Source: Isoptericola croceus (lineage in GTDB: Bacteria > Actinomycetota > Actinomycetes > Actinomycetales > Cellulomonadaceae). From it: a DNA stretch of 64,000 nucleotides. The stretch lies in assembly GCF_029382255.1 (NCBI RefSeq), contig NZ_JARLLG010000004.1, positions 124,001 through 188,000 on the forward strand, read 5' to 3'. The notes under the pieces are model-generated. The model had not been told where the DNA came from and did no database searches. It saw only the letters and a program-made list of their open reading frames with translations. Below, one piece after another: positions 35,996 through 47,698 of the stretch; within the stretch, counting starts at the first letter, position 1, and each line of letters begins with the position of its first letter. The position numbers and the translations under genes are program-made.

Positions 35996-36597
35996 TCCGT
36001 ATCGTCCTGGCCGACGACGAGGCCCTCATCCGCGATGCCGTCGCCCAGCTCCTCGGTCTGGAGGACGACCTCGACGTCGTCGCCGTCGCGGGCAGCGGCC
36101 CGGAGGCGATCGCCGTCGTGCGGCGCCAGCGACCGGACGTGGCGGTCCTCGACCTGCAGATGCCGGGCGCGGACGGGATCGAGGTGGCCGAGGCCGTCCG
36201 CGCGGACCACCCGGGTTGCGCGATCGTCATCGTCACCGGGCACGGTCGGCCGGGGCACCTCAAGAAGGCGCTCGGTGCCGGGGTCCGAGGCTTCCTGCCC
36301 AAGACGGTGTCGGCCACGGTGCTGGCCGCGGCGATCCGGCAGGTCGCCTCCGGTGGGCGGTACGTGGACCCGGAGCTGGCGGCCGACGCCATCGCTGCCG
36401 GCGACTCGCCGCTGACCGCGCGCGAAGCCGACGTGCTCGAGCTCGCCGCCGACGGCGCACCGGTGGAGGAGATCGCCGACCGTGCCGCGCTCGCCCCCGG
36501 CACCGTCCGCAACTACCTCTCGTCGGCCGTGGCGAAGCTCGGCGTCACCAACCGGCACGAGGCGGTCCGGGAAGCGCGGGCGAAGGGCTGGGTCTGA
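35992..36597 (+). CDS. LuxR/NarL-family response regulator
   Basis: A 201-residue regulator. The receiver domain has the acidic pair in VLADDEAL, phospho-acceptor Asp54 (VLDLQMPG) and Lys104 (FLPKTVS). The LuxR-type helix-turn-helix is at about 138-195 (PLTAREADVLELAADG...TVRNYLSSAVAKLGVTNRHEA). It pairs with the adjacent kinase and most likely controls the upstream ABC genes, as in the DesKR/YvfT-type arrangements. Confidence 0.92.
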   Translation: MIRIVLADDEALIRDAVAQLLGLEDDLDVVAVAGSGPEAIAVVRRQRPDVAVLDLQMPGADGIEVAEAVRADHPGCAIVIVTGHGRPGHLKKALGAGVRGFLPKTVSATVLAAAIRQVASGGRYVDPELAADAIAAGDSPLTAREADVLELAADGAPVEEIADRAALAPGTVRNYLSSAVAKLGVTNRHEAVREARAKGWV

Positions 36598-36655
36598 CGG
36601 CGACTGTCGCCCCGGGCAGCGAGGCCCGCGTGGTGAGACGAGGTGGGGTCATCAC

Positions 36656-36674
36656 TGAGGTGAGGCTAACCTCA
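36656..36674. promoter_or_regulatory. IdeR/DtxR iron box
   Basis: TGAGGTGAGGCTAACCTCA, 19 bp, matching the DtxR/IdeR consensus TTAGGTTAGSCTAACCTAA at 15 of 19 positions including the central GGCTAACCT. It lies about 50 bp before the ferric-binding protein gene. Confidence 0.8.
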
Positions 36675-36722
36675 TCGCAGAGGTAGAGTCGGCCTCACAC
36701 CCACGACCGTGAAGGAACTTTC

Positions 36723-37790
36723 ATGACCCTGCGACGCACCCTGGGCGCGCTGGCCGCCGTGGCCACCCTGACGACGCTGGCCGCGTGCGGTACCGACGAC
36801 GCACCCAGCAGCACCGACGCCGGCACGGCCGCGGCCGACGCGGCGACCGACGAGGACGCGACGCTGCTCATCTACTCGGGCCGCAGCGAGGACCTCGTGG
36901 GCCCGCTGCTCGCCGACCTCGAGGCCGCCGTCGGCGTACCGGTCGAGATCCGCTACGCGGACTCCGCCGAGCTCGCGGCCCAGCTCGCCGAGGAGGGCGA
37001 CCGTTCGCCCGCCGACGTGTTCTTCTCCCAGGACGCGGGCGCGCTCGGAGCCCTGGCGAAGGCCGACATGCTCGCCGACCTCCCCGAGGACGTCACGGCC
37101 GAGGTGCCGGAGGAGCTGAGGGACGCGAGCGGGTCGTGGGTCGCGACGTCCGCCCGCGCGCGCGTCCTGGTGTACAACGACGAGCAGGCACCGGAGGTGA
37201 CCGGGTTCGACTCCGTCGACGACCTCCTCGACGAGTCCTACGCCGGGAAGATCGGCTACGCGCCCACCAACGCCTCCTGGCAGTCCTTCGTCACGGCGCT
37301 GCGGGTCATGCGCGGGGAGGACGGCGCCGAGCAGTGGCTCACCCAGTTCGCCGCGCTCGACCCGGTGGCCTACGAGAAGAACGGCGCCGTGCTGCAGGCG
37401 GTCAACGACGGCGAGGTCGCCGTCGGCCTCATCAACCACTACTACTGGTTCCCGCTCGCCGCCGAGCTCGGCGAGGAGAACATGGCCGCTCAGATCCACT
37501 TCCTCGACGCGGACGACCCGGGTGCGCTCATCAACGTGGCCGGTGCCGGCGTGCTGGCCACGAGCGACCAGCCCGACGCCGCCCAGGCCGCCGTCTCCTA
37601 CCTCCTGTCGCAGGACGCCCAGCAGTACTTCGCCGACGAGACCGCCGAGCTGCCGGTCGTCGGGGGCGTCACGAGCTCGGTCTACGACGTCGGTTCGCTC
37701 GACGAGATGACCGGTGCGCGGCTCGACCTCAACGACCTGGACTCGCTGCCCGAGACCCAGGCGCTGCTCGAACAGGTCGGCCTGCTCTGA
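36723..37790 (+). CDS. Ferric iron ABC transporter substrate-binding lipoprotein
   Basis: A 355-residue FutA/FbpA-class binding protein. The lipobox LTTLAAC gives Cys22; the mature protein starts the fold with LLIYSGRSEDLVGPLLADLE. YADSAELAAQL and the PADVFFSQDAGALGAL segment are typical for this family, and tyrosines near the hinge (YEKNGAV, NHYYWFPLA) are Fe(III)-ligand candidates. It would bind Fe(III) outside the membrane. An IdeR/DtxR box upstream indicates repression by iron. Permease and ATPase genes follow. Confidence 0.92.
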   Translation: MTLRRTLGALAAVATLTTLAACGTDDAPSSTDAGTAAADAATDEDATLLIYSGRSEDLVGPLLADLEAAVGVPVEIRYADSAELAAQLAEEGDRSPADVFFSQDAGALGALAKADMLADLPEDVTAEVPEELRDASGSWVATSARARVLVYNDEQAPEVTGFDSVDDLLDESYAGKIGYAPTNASWQSFVTALRVMRGEDGAEQWLTQFAALDPVAYEKNGAVLQAVNDGEVAVGLINHYYWFPLAAELGEENMAAQIHFLDADDPGALINVAGAGVLATSDQPDAAQAAVSYLLSQDAQQYFADETAELPVVGGVTSSVYDVGSLDEMTGARLDLNDLDSLPETQALLEQVGLL

Positions 37791-37849
37791 CCTCTCCGCT
37801 CAGGGGCCGAGGACTGCCCCGACGACCCAGCACCCTCGAGCTGCTGGCG

Positions 37850-39358
37850 ATGGCGGTCGCCCTCGTGGCGCTCGTCCCGGTCGCCTACCTCCTGCTCCGC
37901 ACCGGCGAGGCCGGTGCGGAGCGGGTCGTCGAGATCGTCTGGCGGGAGCGCACCGCAGCACTCGTGCTGCGCAGCCTCGCCCTGACGATCTCGGTGACCG
38001 TGCTGTGCGTCGTCGTCGGCGTCGCCTCGGCGTCGATCCTCACCCGGACCGACCTGCCCGGCCGGCGCTTCTGGACCCTGGTGGCGACGATGCCGCTCGC
38101 CGTGCCCAGCTACGTCGCGGCGTACGCGTGGGTCTCGACGTTCGGCGGCGCGATCACGGGCTACGGGGGGTCCGTGCTCGTCCTGACCGCGTGCACCTAT
38201 CCGCTCGTCATGCTCCCGACGATGGCGGCGCTGCGGCGCACCGACCCTGCGCTCGAAGAGGTCGCGCGCGCGCACGGGCGTTCGGCGCTGGGCACCTTCT
38301 GCACCGTGACGCTCCGCCAGGCCCGGCCGGCGATCGCCGCGGGGTCGTTGCTGGTCGCGCTCTACACGCTGAGCGACTTCGGTGCGGTGTCGATCCTGCG
38401 CTACGACGTCTTCACGCGCGTCATCTACACCTCCTACCGGGCCGCCTTCGACCGGACGCCGGCCGCCGTGCTGGCCCTGCTGCTCGTGGTGATCACCGTC
38501 GCCATCACCGTGGCCGAGGCCCGCAGCCGCGGCCGCGCGGAACAGGCCAAGGTCGGCAGCGGGGTGAGCCGGCCGCCGATGCGTGCGGCCCTCGGCCCGC
38601 GTCGGCAGGTGCTGGCGACGCTCTACCTCGCCGTCGTCGCCGTCGTCGCCCTCGGGTTCCCCGTCGTCTCACTGGGGTTCTGGCTCCTCCAGGGCCGGAG
38701 CGCCGGCACGGGGCTCGACCGGCTGGCCGGCGCCGCCACCTCGACCCTGGGGGTGAGCGCACTCGCCGCCGTCGTGGCCGTCGTGATGGCGCTGCCCGTC
38801 GGCATCCTCGCGGCACGGCACCGCACCCGGCTGGTACGCCTCACCGAGCACGCCTCGTACGCGGGCCATGCGCTGCCGGGCATCGTCGTCGCGCTCGCCA
38901 TGGTGTTCTTCGGGGTGCGCGTGGCGCCGGCGATCTACCAGCAGGTGCCCCTGCTCGTCCTGACCTACGCGATCCTCTTCCTGCCGGCGGCCGTCGGGGT
39001 CGTGCGCGCCTCCGTCGCCCTGTCGTCCCCGCAGGGTGAGGAGATCGCCCGCTCCCTGGGGCACACCTCGTGGGGTGTGCTGCGCCGCGTCACCGTCCCG
39101 CTCGCCGCACCGGGGATCGGCGCCGGCGCTGCGCTGGTCATGCTCACCTGCATGAAAGAGCTTCCCGCCACGCTCCTGCTGCGGCCCACGGGGATGGACA
39201 CCCTCGCCACCCGGTTGTGGACGCACACGTCCGTCGACGAGTATGCGGCTGCCGCTCCCTACGCGGCGACGCTCGTGCTCCTCGCCGTCGTCCCGACCCT
39301 GCTGATGTCGCGCGAGCACCTGACTCGACCCACCACGATCTCTCTGGAGCCCTCGTGA
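37850..39358 (+). CDS. Ferric iron ABC transporter permease (fused double domain)
   Basis: A permease of about 502 residues with two BPD_transp_1 domains fused, as in FbpB/SfuB. EAA loops appear as [25 protein letters not shown] and [26 protein letters not shown]. About 12 helices. The in-frame coding region extends back to 37787, where only a CTG overlaps the binding-protein stop (CTGA); ATG 37850 is the first regular start but falls inside the first hydrophobic segment. A non-standard CTG start is therefore possible. It couples to the next gene by a GTGA overlap. Confidence 0.86.
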   Translation: MAVALVALVPVAYLLLRTGEAGAERVVEIVWRERTAALVLRSLALTISVTVLCVVVGVASASILTRTDLPGRRFWTLVATMPLAVPSYVAAYAWVSTFGGAITGYGGSVLVLTACTYPLVMLPTMAALRRTDPALEEVARAHGRSALGTFCTVTLRQARPAIAAGSLLVALYTLSDFGAVSILRYDVFTRVIYTSYRAAFDRTPAAVLALLLVVITVAITVAEARSRGRAEQAKVGSGVSRPPMRAALGPRRQVLATLYLAVVAVVALGFPVVSLGFWLLQGRSAGTGLDRLAGAATSTLGVSALAAVVAVVMALPVGILAARHRTRLVRLTEHASYAGHALPGIVVALAMVFFGVRVAPAIYQQVPLLVLTYAILFLPAAVGVVRASVALSSPQGEEIARSLGHTSWGVLRRVTVPLAAPGIGAGAALVMLTCMKELPATLLLRPTGMDTLATRLWTHTSVDEYAAAAPYAATLVLLAVVPTLLMSREHLTRPTTISLEPS

Positions 39359-40410
39359 GCACGCTGACCATCACCGGTCTGCACAAGTCCTTCGGCACCA
39401 CCGAGGTGCTGCGCGGGGTGGACCTGCGCGTGACGCAGGGCTCCCTCACCGCCGTCCTCGGCCCCTCGGGCTGCGGCAAGACGACGCTGCTGCGCACGGT
39501 GGCGGGGTTCGAGCGGCCGGACGCCGGCCAGGTGCGGCTCGGTCACGTCGAGGTCGTCGGGCCGCGCACCTGGCTGCCGGCGGAGAAGCGGAGAGTCGGT
39601 GTCGTGCCGCAGGAGGGCACGCTCTTCCCTCACCTGGACGTCGCCCAGAACGTCGGTTTCGGCCTGCCGCGCCGCTCGCCAGGTCGGCGCGAGCGGGTCC
39701 AGCGCGTGCTCGACGTCGTGGGTCTCGCCGACCTCGCCGACCGACGCCCGCACGAGCTCTCGGGCGGTCAGCAGCAGCGGGTGGCGCTGGCGCGAGCGCT
39801 GGCTCCCGAGCCCGAGGTGGTCCTGCTGGACGAGCCCTTCAGCGCCCTCGACGCCGGGCTCCGCGCCGCGGTGCGCGAGGACGTGCGAGCCGCCCTGCAC
39901 GAGGTCGGCGCGACCGCCCTCCTGGTCACCCACGACCAGGAGGAGGCCCTGAGCATCGCCGACGAGGTGGCCGTCATGCGGGCCGGGCGGGTGGTGCAGC
40001 ACGGCACGCCGCAGACCGTCTACCTCCGGCCCGCCGACCTGGACGTCGCTCGGTTCGTCGGTGAGGCCGTCGTGCTCGACGCGCGCGCGAACGGTGCCAA
40101 CCGGGTCAGCACCCTGCTCGGGCCGCTGCACGTGCTCGGACCTTCCCCCGGTGTCGGCGCAGGCGTCGGTCGCGTCGTCCTGCGGCCGGAGCAGATCCTC
40201 ATCGTCCCACCGGGGGAGGGGACACCGGCGATCGTGGAGCGCACCGTCTTCCACGGGCACGACTCGACGGTGCACCTGACCGTGCACCCCGCGGGGACCC
40301 GACGGGGCAGCCCGGCGTCCGCCCCGATCATCTGCCGTGTCCAGGGCTCGGTGCCCGAGCACACCGAGGTGGCGGTGCGGGTCGACGGACCGGTCGTCTG
40401 GTACCCCTGA
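39355..40410 (+). CDS. Ferric iron ABC transporter ATP-binding protein
   Basis: A 351-residue ATPase of the FbpC/PotA class. Walker [10 protein letters not shown] is at 36-44, LSGGQQQR at 135-142, Walker B VVLLDE at 155-160, and [11 protein letters not shown] follows. The C-terminal TOBE-like domain (about 245-350) includes [13 protein letters not shown] 39355 overlaps the permease stop. It energises Fe(III) uptake with the two preceding gene products. Confidence 0.93.
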   Translation: MSTLTITGLHKSFGTTEVLRGVDLRVTQGSLTAVLGPSGCGKTTLLRTVAGFERPDAGQVRLGHVEVVGPRTWLPAEKRRVGVVPQEGTLFPHLDVAQNVGFGLPRRSPGRRERVQRVLDVVGLADLADRRPHELSGGQQQRVALARALAPEPEVVLLDEPFSALDAGLRAAVREDVRAALHEVGATALLVTHDQEEALSIADEVAVMRAGRVVQHGTPQTVYLRPADLDVARFVGEAVVLDARANGANRVSTLLGPLHVLGPSPGVGAGVGRVVLRPEQILIVPPGEGTPAIVERTVFHGHDSTVHLTVHPAGTRRGSPASAPIICRVQGSVPEHTEVAVRVDGPVVWYP

Positions 40411-40427
40411 CCCGTCGGACGCTGCGT

Positions 40428-40491
40428 TCGGCAGTTTGCGTTCCACTCGGCAGCTTGAACTGCCGAGCGGAGCGCGAACTGCCGAGCGGAA
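40428..40491. repeat. Nested direct/inverted repeat upstream of recR
   Basis: CGGCAG words at 40429 and 40448 (19 bp apart) face inverted copies GAACTGCCGAGCGGA at 40457 and 40477 (20 bp apart). The inner hairpin CTCGGCAG/CTGCCGAG (40446-40467) is perfect; the outer pair CGGCAGTTTGCG/CGCGAACTGCCG has one mismatch. It lies between the iron-transport operon and recR. Confidence 0.8.
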
Positions 40492-40558
40492 GCGCTGGAC
40501 GCGGACTGTCGTCGTGCCGCGGCCGAACGGGCGGCCGGCGCCCCGTACGCTGAGCGGT

Positions 40559-41158
40559 GTGTACGAAGGAGCGGTCCAGGACCTGATCGACGAGCTCGGC
40601 CGGCTTCCCGGCATCGGGCCCAAGAGCGCGCAGCGGATCGCGTTCCACCTGCTCGCGGCGGACGGCGCGGACGTGCGGCGGCTGACGGACGCCCTGACCG
40701 AGGTCAAGCTGCGGGTGCAGTTCTGCGAGGTGTGCGGCAACGTCGCCGAGTCCGAGCGCTGCCGCATCTGCGTGGACCCTCGCCGCGGCGACGACGTGAT
40801 CTGCGTGGTCGAGGAGCCCAAGGACGTCGTCGCGATCGAGCGCACGCGCGAGTTCCGCGGCAGGTACCACGTGCTCGGCGGCGCCATCAACCCGCTGGAC
40901 AACGTCGGGCCGGACGACCTACGCATCTCGGAGCTGATGACCCGGCTGGCCGACGGCGCCGTCACCGAGGTGATCATCGCCACCGACCCGAACGTCGAGG
41001 GCGAGGCCACGGCCACCTATCTCTCACGCCTCATCGGGCCCATGGGGCTGACCGTCTCCCGTCTGGCGTCCGGGCTGCCGGTCGGGGGAGACTTGGAGTA
41101 CGCGGACGAGGTCACGCTCGGTCGCGCGTTCGAAGGCCGACGCGTCGTCGGTAGCTGA
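40559..41158 (+). CDS. recR: Recombination mediator protein RecR
   Basis: A 199-residue protein, the standard RecR length. GTG 40559 starts [26 protein letters not shown] with the helix-hairpin-helix motif. A zinc finger follows (Cys56, 59, 68, 71) and a Toprim domain with [18 protein letters not shown]. With RecF and RecO it helps load RecA at gapped DNA. A DUF5063 gene follows, as in many actinobacteria. Confidence 0.96.
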   Translation: MYEGAVQDLIDELGRLPGIGPKSAQRIAFHLLAADGADVRRLTDALTEVKLRVQFCEVCGNVAESERCRICVDPRRGDDVICVVEEPKDVVAIERTREFRGRYHVLGGAINPLDNVGPDDLRISELMTRLADGAVTEVIIATDPNVEGEATATYLSRLIGPMGLTVSRLASGLPVGGDLEYADEVTLGRAFEGRRVVGS

Positions 41159-41198
41159 TCCGCCCGCCGACGCCCAGCGCAGGAACAGGTGAGGAAAC

Positions 41199-41768
41199 GT
41201 GCCAGAGATCTCCGCCGACTCAGAGCTGCGAGAGGTGGCCGAGCAGATGTCCGCGCAGGCGCGGACCTTCCTGTCGACGACGTCGCAGGTCGCCTCGGGT
41301 GGTTTCCCGGGCGCTGAGCTGTCCCTGCTCATCCTCGCGACCTCGGACCTCCTGGCCGCAGGAGCGCGGCTCGCGGCGATCACCGACGTCGTTCCCGTCG
41401 AGCGCTTCGAGCCCGACACCGGGCGAGAGACCGACATGGACCCGCTGCGGATCGCGCTGGCCCAGATGTTCGACGGGTTCGACGAGTACGTCGAGGTCTC
41501 CGACCCCGTGCTGAGCGTCGACGTCGCGCCTGCGGCTCTCTCCGGCGACCTCGCCTGTGTCGCCGACGAGATCGCCAAGGGCCTGCAGCACTTCGACGAC
41601 GGTCACGAGCTCGAGGGCCTGTGGTGGTGGCAGTTCAGCTACCTGTCGAGCTGGGGGGAGCGGGCCTCCTCCGCCCTGCGTGTGCTGCAGGGAGTGCTCG
41701 GGCACCTTCGCCTCGACGTGCCGGACGACGTCGCCGCCGAGGCGGAGTACGACGCCCTGCACGCCTGA
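41199..41768 (+). CDS. DUF5063 domain-containing protein
   Basis: A 189-residue acidic helical protein found next to recR in many actinobacteria. GTG 41199 follows AACAGGTGAGG. Visible features are LLILATSDLLAAGARLAAITDVVP and the aromatic cluster EGLWWWQFSYLSSWGERASSALRVLQ. No membrane segment or catalytic motif is apparent. Its conserved position suggests a link to recombination or replication, but no function is established. Confidence 0.8.
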   Translation: MPEISADSELREVAEQMSAQARTFLSTTSQVASGGFPGAELSLLILATSDLLAAGARLAAITDVVPVERFEPDTGRETDMDPLRIALAQMFDGFDEYVEVSDPVLSVDVAPAALSGDLACVADEIAKGLQHFDDGHELEGLWWWQFSYLSSWGERASSALRVLQGVLGHLRLDVPDDVAAEAEYDALHA

Positions 41769-41807
41769 CCAGCCGCCCTGGGCACCGGCCGACGGCGGCC
41801 CGCGACG

Positions 41808-42968
41808 TCAGGCGACGCGGGTGCCCTTCGGGAGCCGGTGCACGGGGATCCGCAGGCGCCGCACGGCGGTGACGATCCCGCCCGCGCCGAGCATCACGTA
41901 GATCCCCAGGCCCCACGGCCACACCAGTGACTGGCTCGGCTGCTGCTCCTCGACCGGGGGGTCGGCGGTCAGGTCGCCCCCGTTCGAGAACCACATGTCA
42001 CCGCACCAGTCCTGCTCCGCGGCGGGCCCGGTGCGGGCGTACCGGACCCCGTACTGGATCAACGTCAGCGGGTCCGCGGCGTTCTCGAACTCCTCGGTGC
42101 CCGCGAGGGGCTGGGCGTCGGCGACGATGACGAACGGGTTGGCCGCGAGCAGCCACCAGGTGCGTTCCGAGTGGAAGACCTCCTGCGTCTGGATGCGCCA
42201 CTCGCACTCGGGAGGCTCCGTGTCCTCCCAGTCGTAGTCGACCGGGACGTCCCAGGTGCGCACCTGCTCGGTGGTGGTCACCAGGGGCACGCTGAGCCCG
42301 AAGAGCACCAGGGTCAGCACCGACAGCCCGCCCACCGTGAGGTAGGTGAGCACGGCCGAGCCGGAGGTCTTGGCGGTCAGCGTCGAGAATCCGAGGCCTA
42401 TCGCGCAGACGATGCCGAGCACGATCCCGAGCATCAGCAGCACGGAGACGAGCGACCAGAACGGGAGCCCGCCGACGGCGAACGCCCACACGATGAACGG
42501 CACGCTCGCGGCGAGGAAGGCCAGGGCCGCCAGCCAGGCGGCGAGCAGCTTGCCGACCACGATCTCCGCCGGGGTGAGCAGCGTCGCCTGCAACGTCGCG
42601 AGCGTCCCGGCGGAGCGGTCGCCGTTGATCGCCGGGGCGGTGAGCGCCGGTGCGACGAGCAGCCCGAGGAACAGCACGAAGAACACGACGACACCGAACA
42701 TGGTGCGGCCGGCTCCGTCGGCGCCCATCGAGGGGTCGTCGAAGATCATGGTCACCGCGCCGGAGGTGAGCAGGGTGATCAGCCCGACGGCCACGAACCA
42801 CACGACGAGCGCTATCTTCCAGCGCGTCGACCGCACCCGTTGGCGCAGCTCGAGCTGTGCCACGGTCCGCACGCCCTGCCACGACAGCGACCAGTCGCTC
42901 GCGGGCACCTTCTGGGGTGTTGCGCCCGACGGCGGCACCTCCGTGCCTCGGTCGGTCTCGATGCTCAC
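41808..42968 (-). CDS. ABC transporter permease
   Basis: A 386-residue ABC-2-like permease with about six helices and a large extracytoplasmic loop between the last two (around residues 240-345) that is rich in Trp and acidic residues and has cysteines. The motif DRSAGTLATLQATLLTPAEIVVGKLLAAWLAAL, seen here in parts, is typical of ABC-2 permeases. GTG 42968 overlaps the ATPase stop. Export is likely, substrate unknown. Confidence 0.86.
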   Translation of the reverse strand: MSIETDRGTEVPPSGATPQKVPASDWSLSWQGVRTVAQLELRQRVRSTRWKIALVVWFVAVGLITLLTSGAVTMIFDDPSMGADGAGRTMFGVVVFFVLFLGLLVAPALTAPAINGDRSAGTLATLQATLLTPAEIVVGKLLAAWLAALAFLAASVPFIVWAFAVGGLPFWSLVSVLLMLGIVLGIVCAIGLGFSTLTAKTSGSAVLTYLTVGGLSVLTLVLFGLSVPLVTTTEQVRTWDVPVDYDWEDTEPPECEWRIQTQEVFHSERTWWLLAANPFVIVADAQPLAGTEEFENAADPLTLIQYGVRYARTGPAAEQDWCGDMWFSNGGDLTADPPVEEQQPSQSLVWPWGLGIYVMLGAGGIVTAVRRLRIPVHRLPKGTRVA

Positions 42969-43888
42969 CGTCGTTCCTCCTCGAGTCGCAGATACGCCTG
43001 TTCCAGCGCGCCACCGGCCGGTGACAGGCTGACCACCGGGACGTCGGCGGCGACCGCGTCGCGCAGCAGGGCCACCGCGGCCTCGTCACCGTCCAGCTCG
43101 ACCAGCGCTGTGCCGTCGGTGTCGACCTGTGCCAGGATCCCGGCCGTGGTCAACCAGTCGGCCAGCAGCCGGGGGGACAGCGCGGCGATCCGCCAGGCGC
43201 GGCGTTCGGCCGCGGCGTCGTCCACGGACTGCGACCGCACGGTGCGTCCCTGGGAGAGGAACACGGCGTCGTCGGCCATCTCGTCGAGCTCGGTGAGCAC
43301 GTGCGAGCTGATCAGGATGGTCTTGCCGGCGGCGGCGAGCCGGCGTACCAGCAACCGCAGGTCGACGCGCGAACGAGGGTCCAGACCGGAGGCGGGCTCG
43401 TCGAGCAGCAGCACGTCCGGGTCGTGGACGAGTGCTCGGGCGAGGCCCAGCCGCTGCTTCTGGCCTCGGGAGAGCACGTGCGCCGGGGCGTCGGCGAGCT
43501 CCGTGAGGTGCACGAGGTCGAGCAGCTCGACCGCCCGGCGGGCGGCGTCGTCGGCCGTCATCCGGTAGGCCGCCGCGACGGTGAGCAGGACCTCCCGCGC
43601 CGTGAGCGACTCCCAGGTGCCGAACACGTCGGGCATCCAGCCGATCCGTGCTCGGGCGGCGCGACCGCGCGTGACGGGGTCGAGGCCGGCGACCCGGATC
43701 TCACCGGCGTCCGGCGTCAGCAGCCCGGCCAGCATGAGCAGCAGGGTCGTCTTGCCGGACCCGTTGGGGCCGACCAGGGCGGTGACCCGGCCGGGCCGCG
43801 CCTCCAGCTCGACGTCCACCACCGCGTGCACCGTGCCGAACGCCCGCCGCACGCCGCGCGTCCTGATCCCACCACCGTCGTCGGTCAT
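42965..43888 (-). CDS. ABC transporter ATP-binding protein
   Basis: A 307-residue ABC ATPase. Walker A GPNGSGKTT is at 40-48, signature LSRGQ at 139-143, Walker B DVLLLDEP at 158-165. The C-terminal part is the accessory domain of ABC-2 exporters. ATG 43888 is the start of the two-gene operon with the permease at 41808. Confidence 0.9.
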   Translation of the reverse strand: MTDDGGGIRTRGVRRAFGTVHAVVDVELEARPGRVTALVGPNGSGKTTLLLMLAGLLTPDAGEIRVAGLDPVTRGRAARARIGWMPDVFGTWESLTAREVLLTVAAAYRMTADDAARRAVELLDLVHLTELADAPAHVLSRGQKQRLGLARALVHDPDVLLLDEPASGLDPRSRVDLRLLVRRLAAAGKTILISSHVLTELDEMADDAVFLSQGRTVRSQSVDDAAAERRAWRIAALSPRLLADWLTTAGILAQVDTDGTALVELDGDEAAVALLRDAVAADVPVVSLSPAGGALEQAYLRLEEERR

Positions 43889-44031
43889 GGCGACGAACCT
43901 ACGCGGACCGACCGGCCCAGGCATCATCCCGGAGGCTGATATCCGGCCCGACCTGCGGTGTCGACCCGCCGCGGGGCGGCCCACGCTCGCCGTGCGGCCG
44001 TGCGTGGCGACCACGTGCAAGGATTCGACGC

Positions 44032-44805
44032 GTGCTCGATCCCGACGCCACCACGATCCTGCTGCTCGTCCTCGCCGGTCTCGCGGCCGGCTGGGTCGAC
44101 GCCGTCGTCGGTGGTGGCGGGCTGATCCAGCTCCCCGCGCTGCTGCTCGTCCCCGGCATCTCGCCGGTGCAGGCGCTCGCGACCAACAAGCTCGGCTCGA
44201 TCATGGGCACGTCGGTCAGCTCGATCACCTACTACCGGCGGGTCGGGCCGGACCTGACGACGGCGGGGCCGATGGCGGTCGCGGCCCTGGCGGGTGCGGT
44301 CGGCGGTGCGGCGCTCGCCACGCGGATCCCTGCCGACCTCTTCACGCCGATCATCCTCGTCGTGCTCGTCGGGGTCGCGCTGTTCACGATCCTCAAGCCC
44401 CGGCTCGGGGCGCAGGACAACCTGCGCTGGGAGGGCAACCGGCACCGGTGGACGGCCGCCGGGATCGGCCTCGTCATCGGCGCCTACGACGGGCTGCTCG
44501 GGCCGGGGACCGGGACGTTCCTGGTGATCTCCCTGGTGAGCGTGCTCGGCTACGCGTTCCTGCCGGCCTCCGCCCTGGCCAAGATCGTCAACTTCGCCAC
44601 CAACCTCGGCGCGCTGCTGTTCTTCGTGCCGCACGGTGCCGTGATCTGGGGCCTCGGGCTGGCGATGGGCGCGGCGAACCTCGTGGGCGGGTACATCGGG
44701 GCGCGGATGGCCGTGGCGAAGGGGTCCGGGTTCGTCCGCGTCGTGTTCGTCGTCGTGGTCGGCGCGCTGATCTGCAAGCTCGGGTACGACGTCGTGACCG
44801 GCTGA
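44032..44805 (+). CDS. TSUP family sulfite/anion permease
   Basis: A 257-residue TauE/SafE-family membrane protein with 7-8 helices and the two-repeat structure (AGWVDAVVGGGGLIQLPALL in the first, GAYDGLLGPGTGTFLVISLV in the second). Family members move sulfur-containing anions such as sulfite or sulfoacetate. GTG 44032 follows AAGGATT. It lies directly before the GAGGTAGCGCA repeats and the lysC-asd operon. Confidence 0.88.
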   Translation: MLDPDATTILLLVLAGLAAGWVDAVVGGGGLIQLPALLLVPGISPVQALATNKLGSIMGTSVSSITYYRRVGPDLTTAGPMAVAALAGAVGGAALATRIPADLFTPIILVVLVGVALFTILKPRLGAQDNLRWEGNRHRWTAAGIGLVIGAYDGLLGPGTGTFLVISLVSVLGYAFLPASALAKIVNFATNLGALLFFVPHGAVIWGLGLAMGAANLVGGYIGARMAVAKGSGFVRVVFVVVVGALICKLGYDVVTG

Positions 44806-44838
44806 CGAGGTAGCGCACGACGGCGCGAGGTAGCGCAC
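44806..44838 (+). repeat. Two direct CGAGGTAGCGCAC words, 20 bp apart
   Basis: CGAGGTAGCGCAC occurs at 44806-44818 and 44826-44838. The first copy abuts the TSUP stop. The same word recurs after asd at 47391 and 47411, so the pairs bracket lysC-asd. Confidence 0.8.
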
Positions 44839-44956
44839 CCGAATGTGGCGGGCGCCACAGAGCACCCGGTGCCGGGCACGTACGATGGCCGCGCACACAC
44901 AAGAGACCGGCGGGCCGTTGAGAGAGACGGAGGCCGGCGACAGAAAGGTTGCATGC

Positions 44957-47387
<2,431 letters not shown>

Positions 47388-47390
47388 CGG

Positions 47391-47423
47391 CGAGGTAGCG
47401 CAGGATCCCGCGAGGTAGCGCAG
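47391..47423 (+). repeat. Two direct CGAGGTAGCGCAG words, 20 bp apart
   Basis: CGAGGTAGCGCAG at 47391-47403 and 47411-47423, starting 4 bp after the asd stop. Twelve of 13 bases match the words at 44806 and 44826. Confidence 0.8.
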
Positions 47424-47432
47424 GGTAGCAGC

Positions 47433-47470
47433 GAAGGGCCGCGGTGGGACTCGTCCCGCCGCGGCCCTTC
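47433..47470 (+). terminator. Terminator after asd
   Basis: GAAGGGCCGCGG pairs with CCGCGGCCCTTC across a loop that itself contains TGGGA/TCCCG. It closes the lysC-asd operon. Confidence 0.75.
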
Positions 47471-47479
47471 GTCGCGCCT

Positions 47480-47541
47480 GGTCGGTAGTTCGGCACAGGA
47501 TCGGTAGTTCGAACTACCGATCCGGTACGGAACTACCGACC
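47480..47541. repeat. Nested direct/inverted repeat downstream of asd
   Basis: The word TCGGTAGTTC occurs at 47482 and 47501 (19 bp apart), its inverse GAACTACCGA at 47511 and 47530 (19 bp apart). The inner pair makes a perfect 26-bp palindrome (47498-47523); the outer arms GGTCGGTAGTTC/GAACTACCGACC are perfect. Same architecture as at 2169 and 40428. Confidence 0.85.
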
Positions 47542-47698
47542 TCCTCCAGGACGGCGGCGAGATCTGCACCGGCGTGCAGCGCAGTGACCGCCGCGGCGGC
47601 GTCGGGCAGCGACGCGCCCCACAGCCCGGCGAGGGCCCGACGTGCCCCGCGGAGCCCTCGACGGGCGTGCACCAGGACGAACGGCTTGACTGGCGGCC
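47514..47698 (-). pseudogene. Possible C-terminal remnant of an unidentified gene
   Basis: A minus-strand frame of about 60 codons reads VKPFVLVHARRGLRGARR...VTALHAGADLAAVLEEV and ends at TAG 47516-47514, inside the palindromic repeat. Its codons have the GC-rich third positions of real genes, but an in-frame TGA lies just upstream and there is no good start. I do not recognise the family. It abuts the truncated luciferase-like remnant, which suggests a rearranged spot. Confidence 0.35.
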
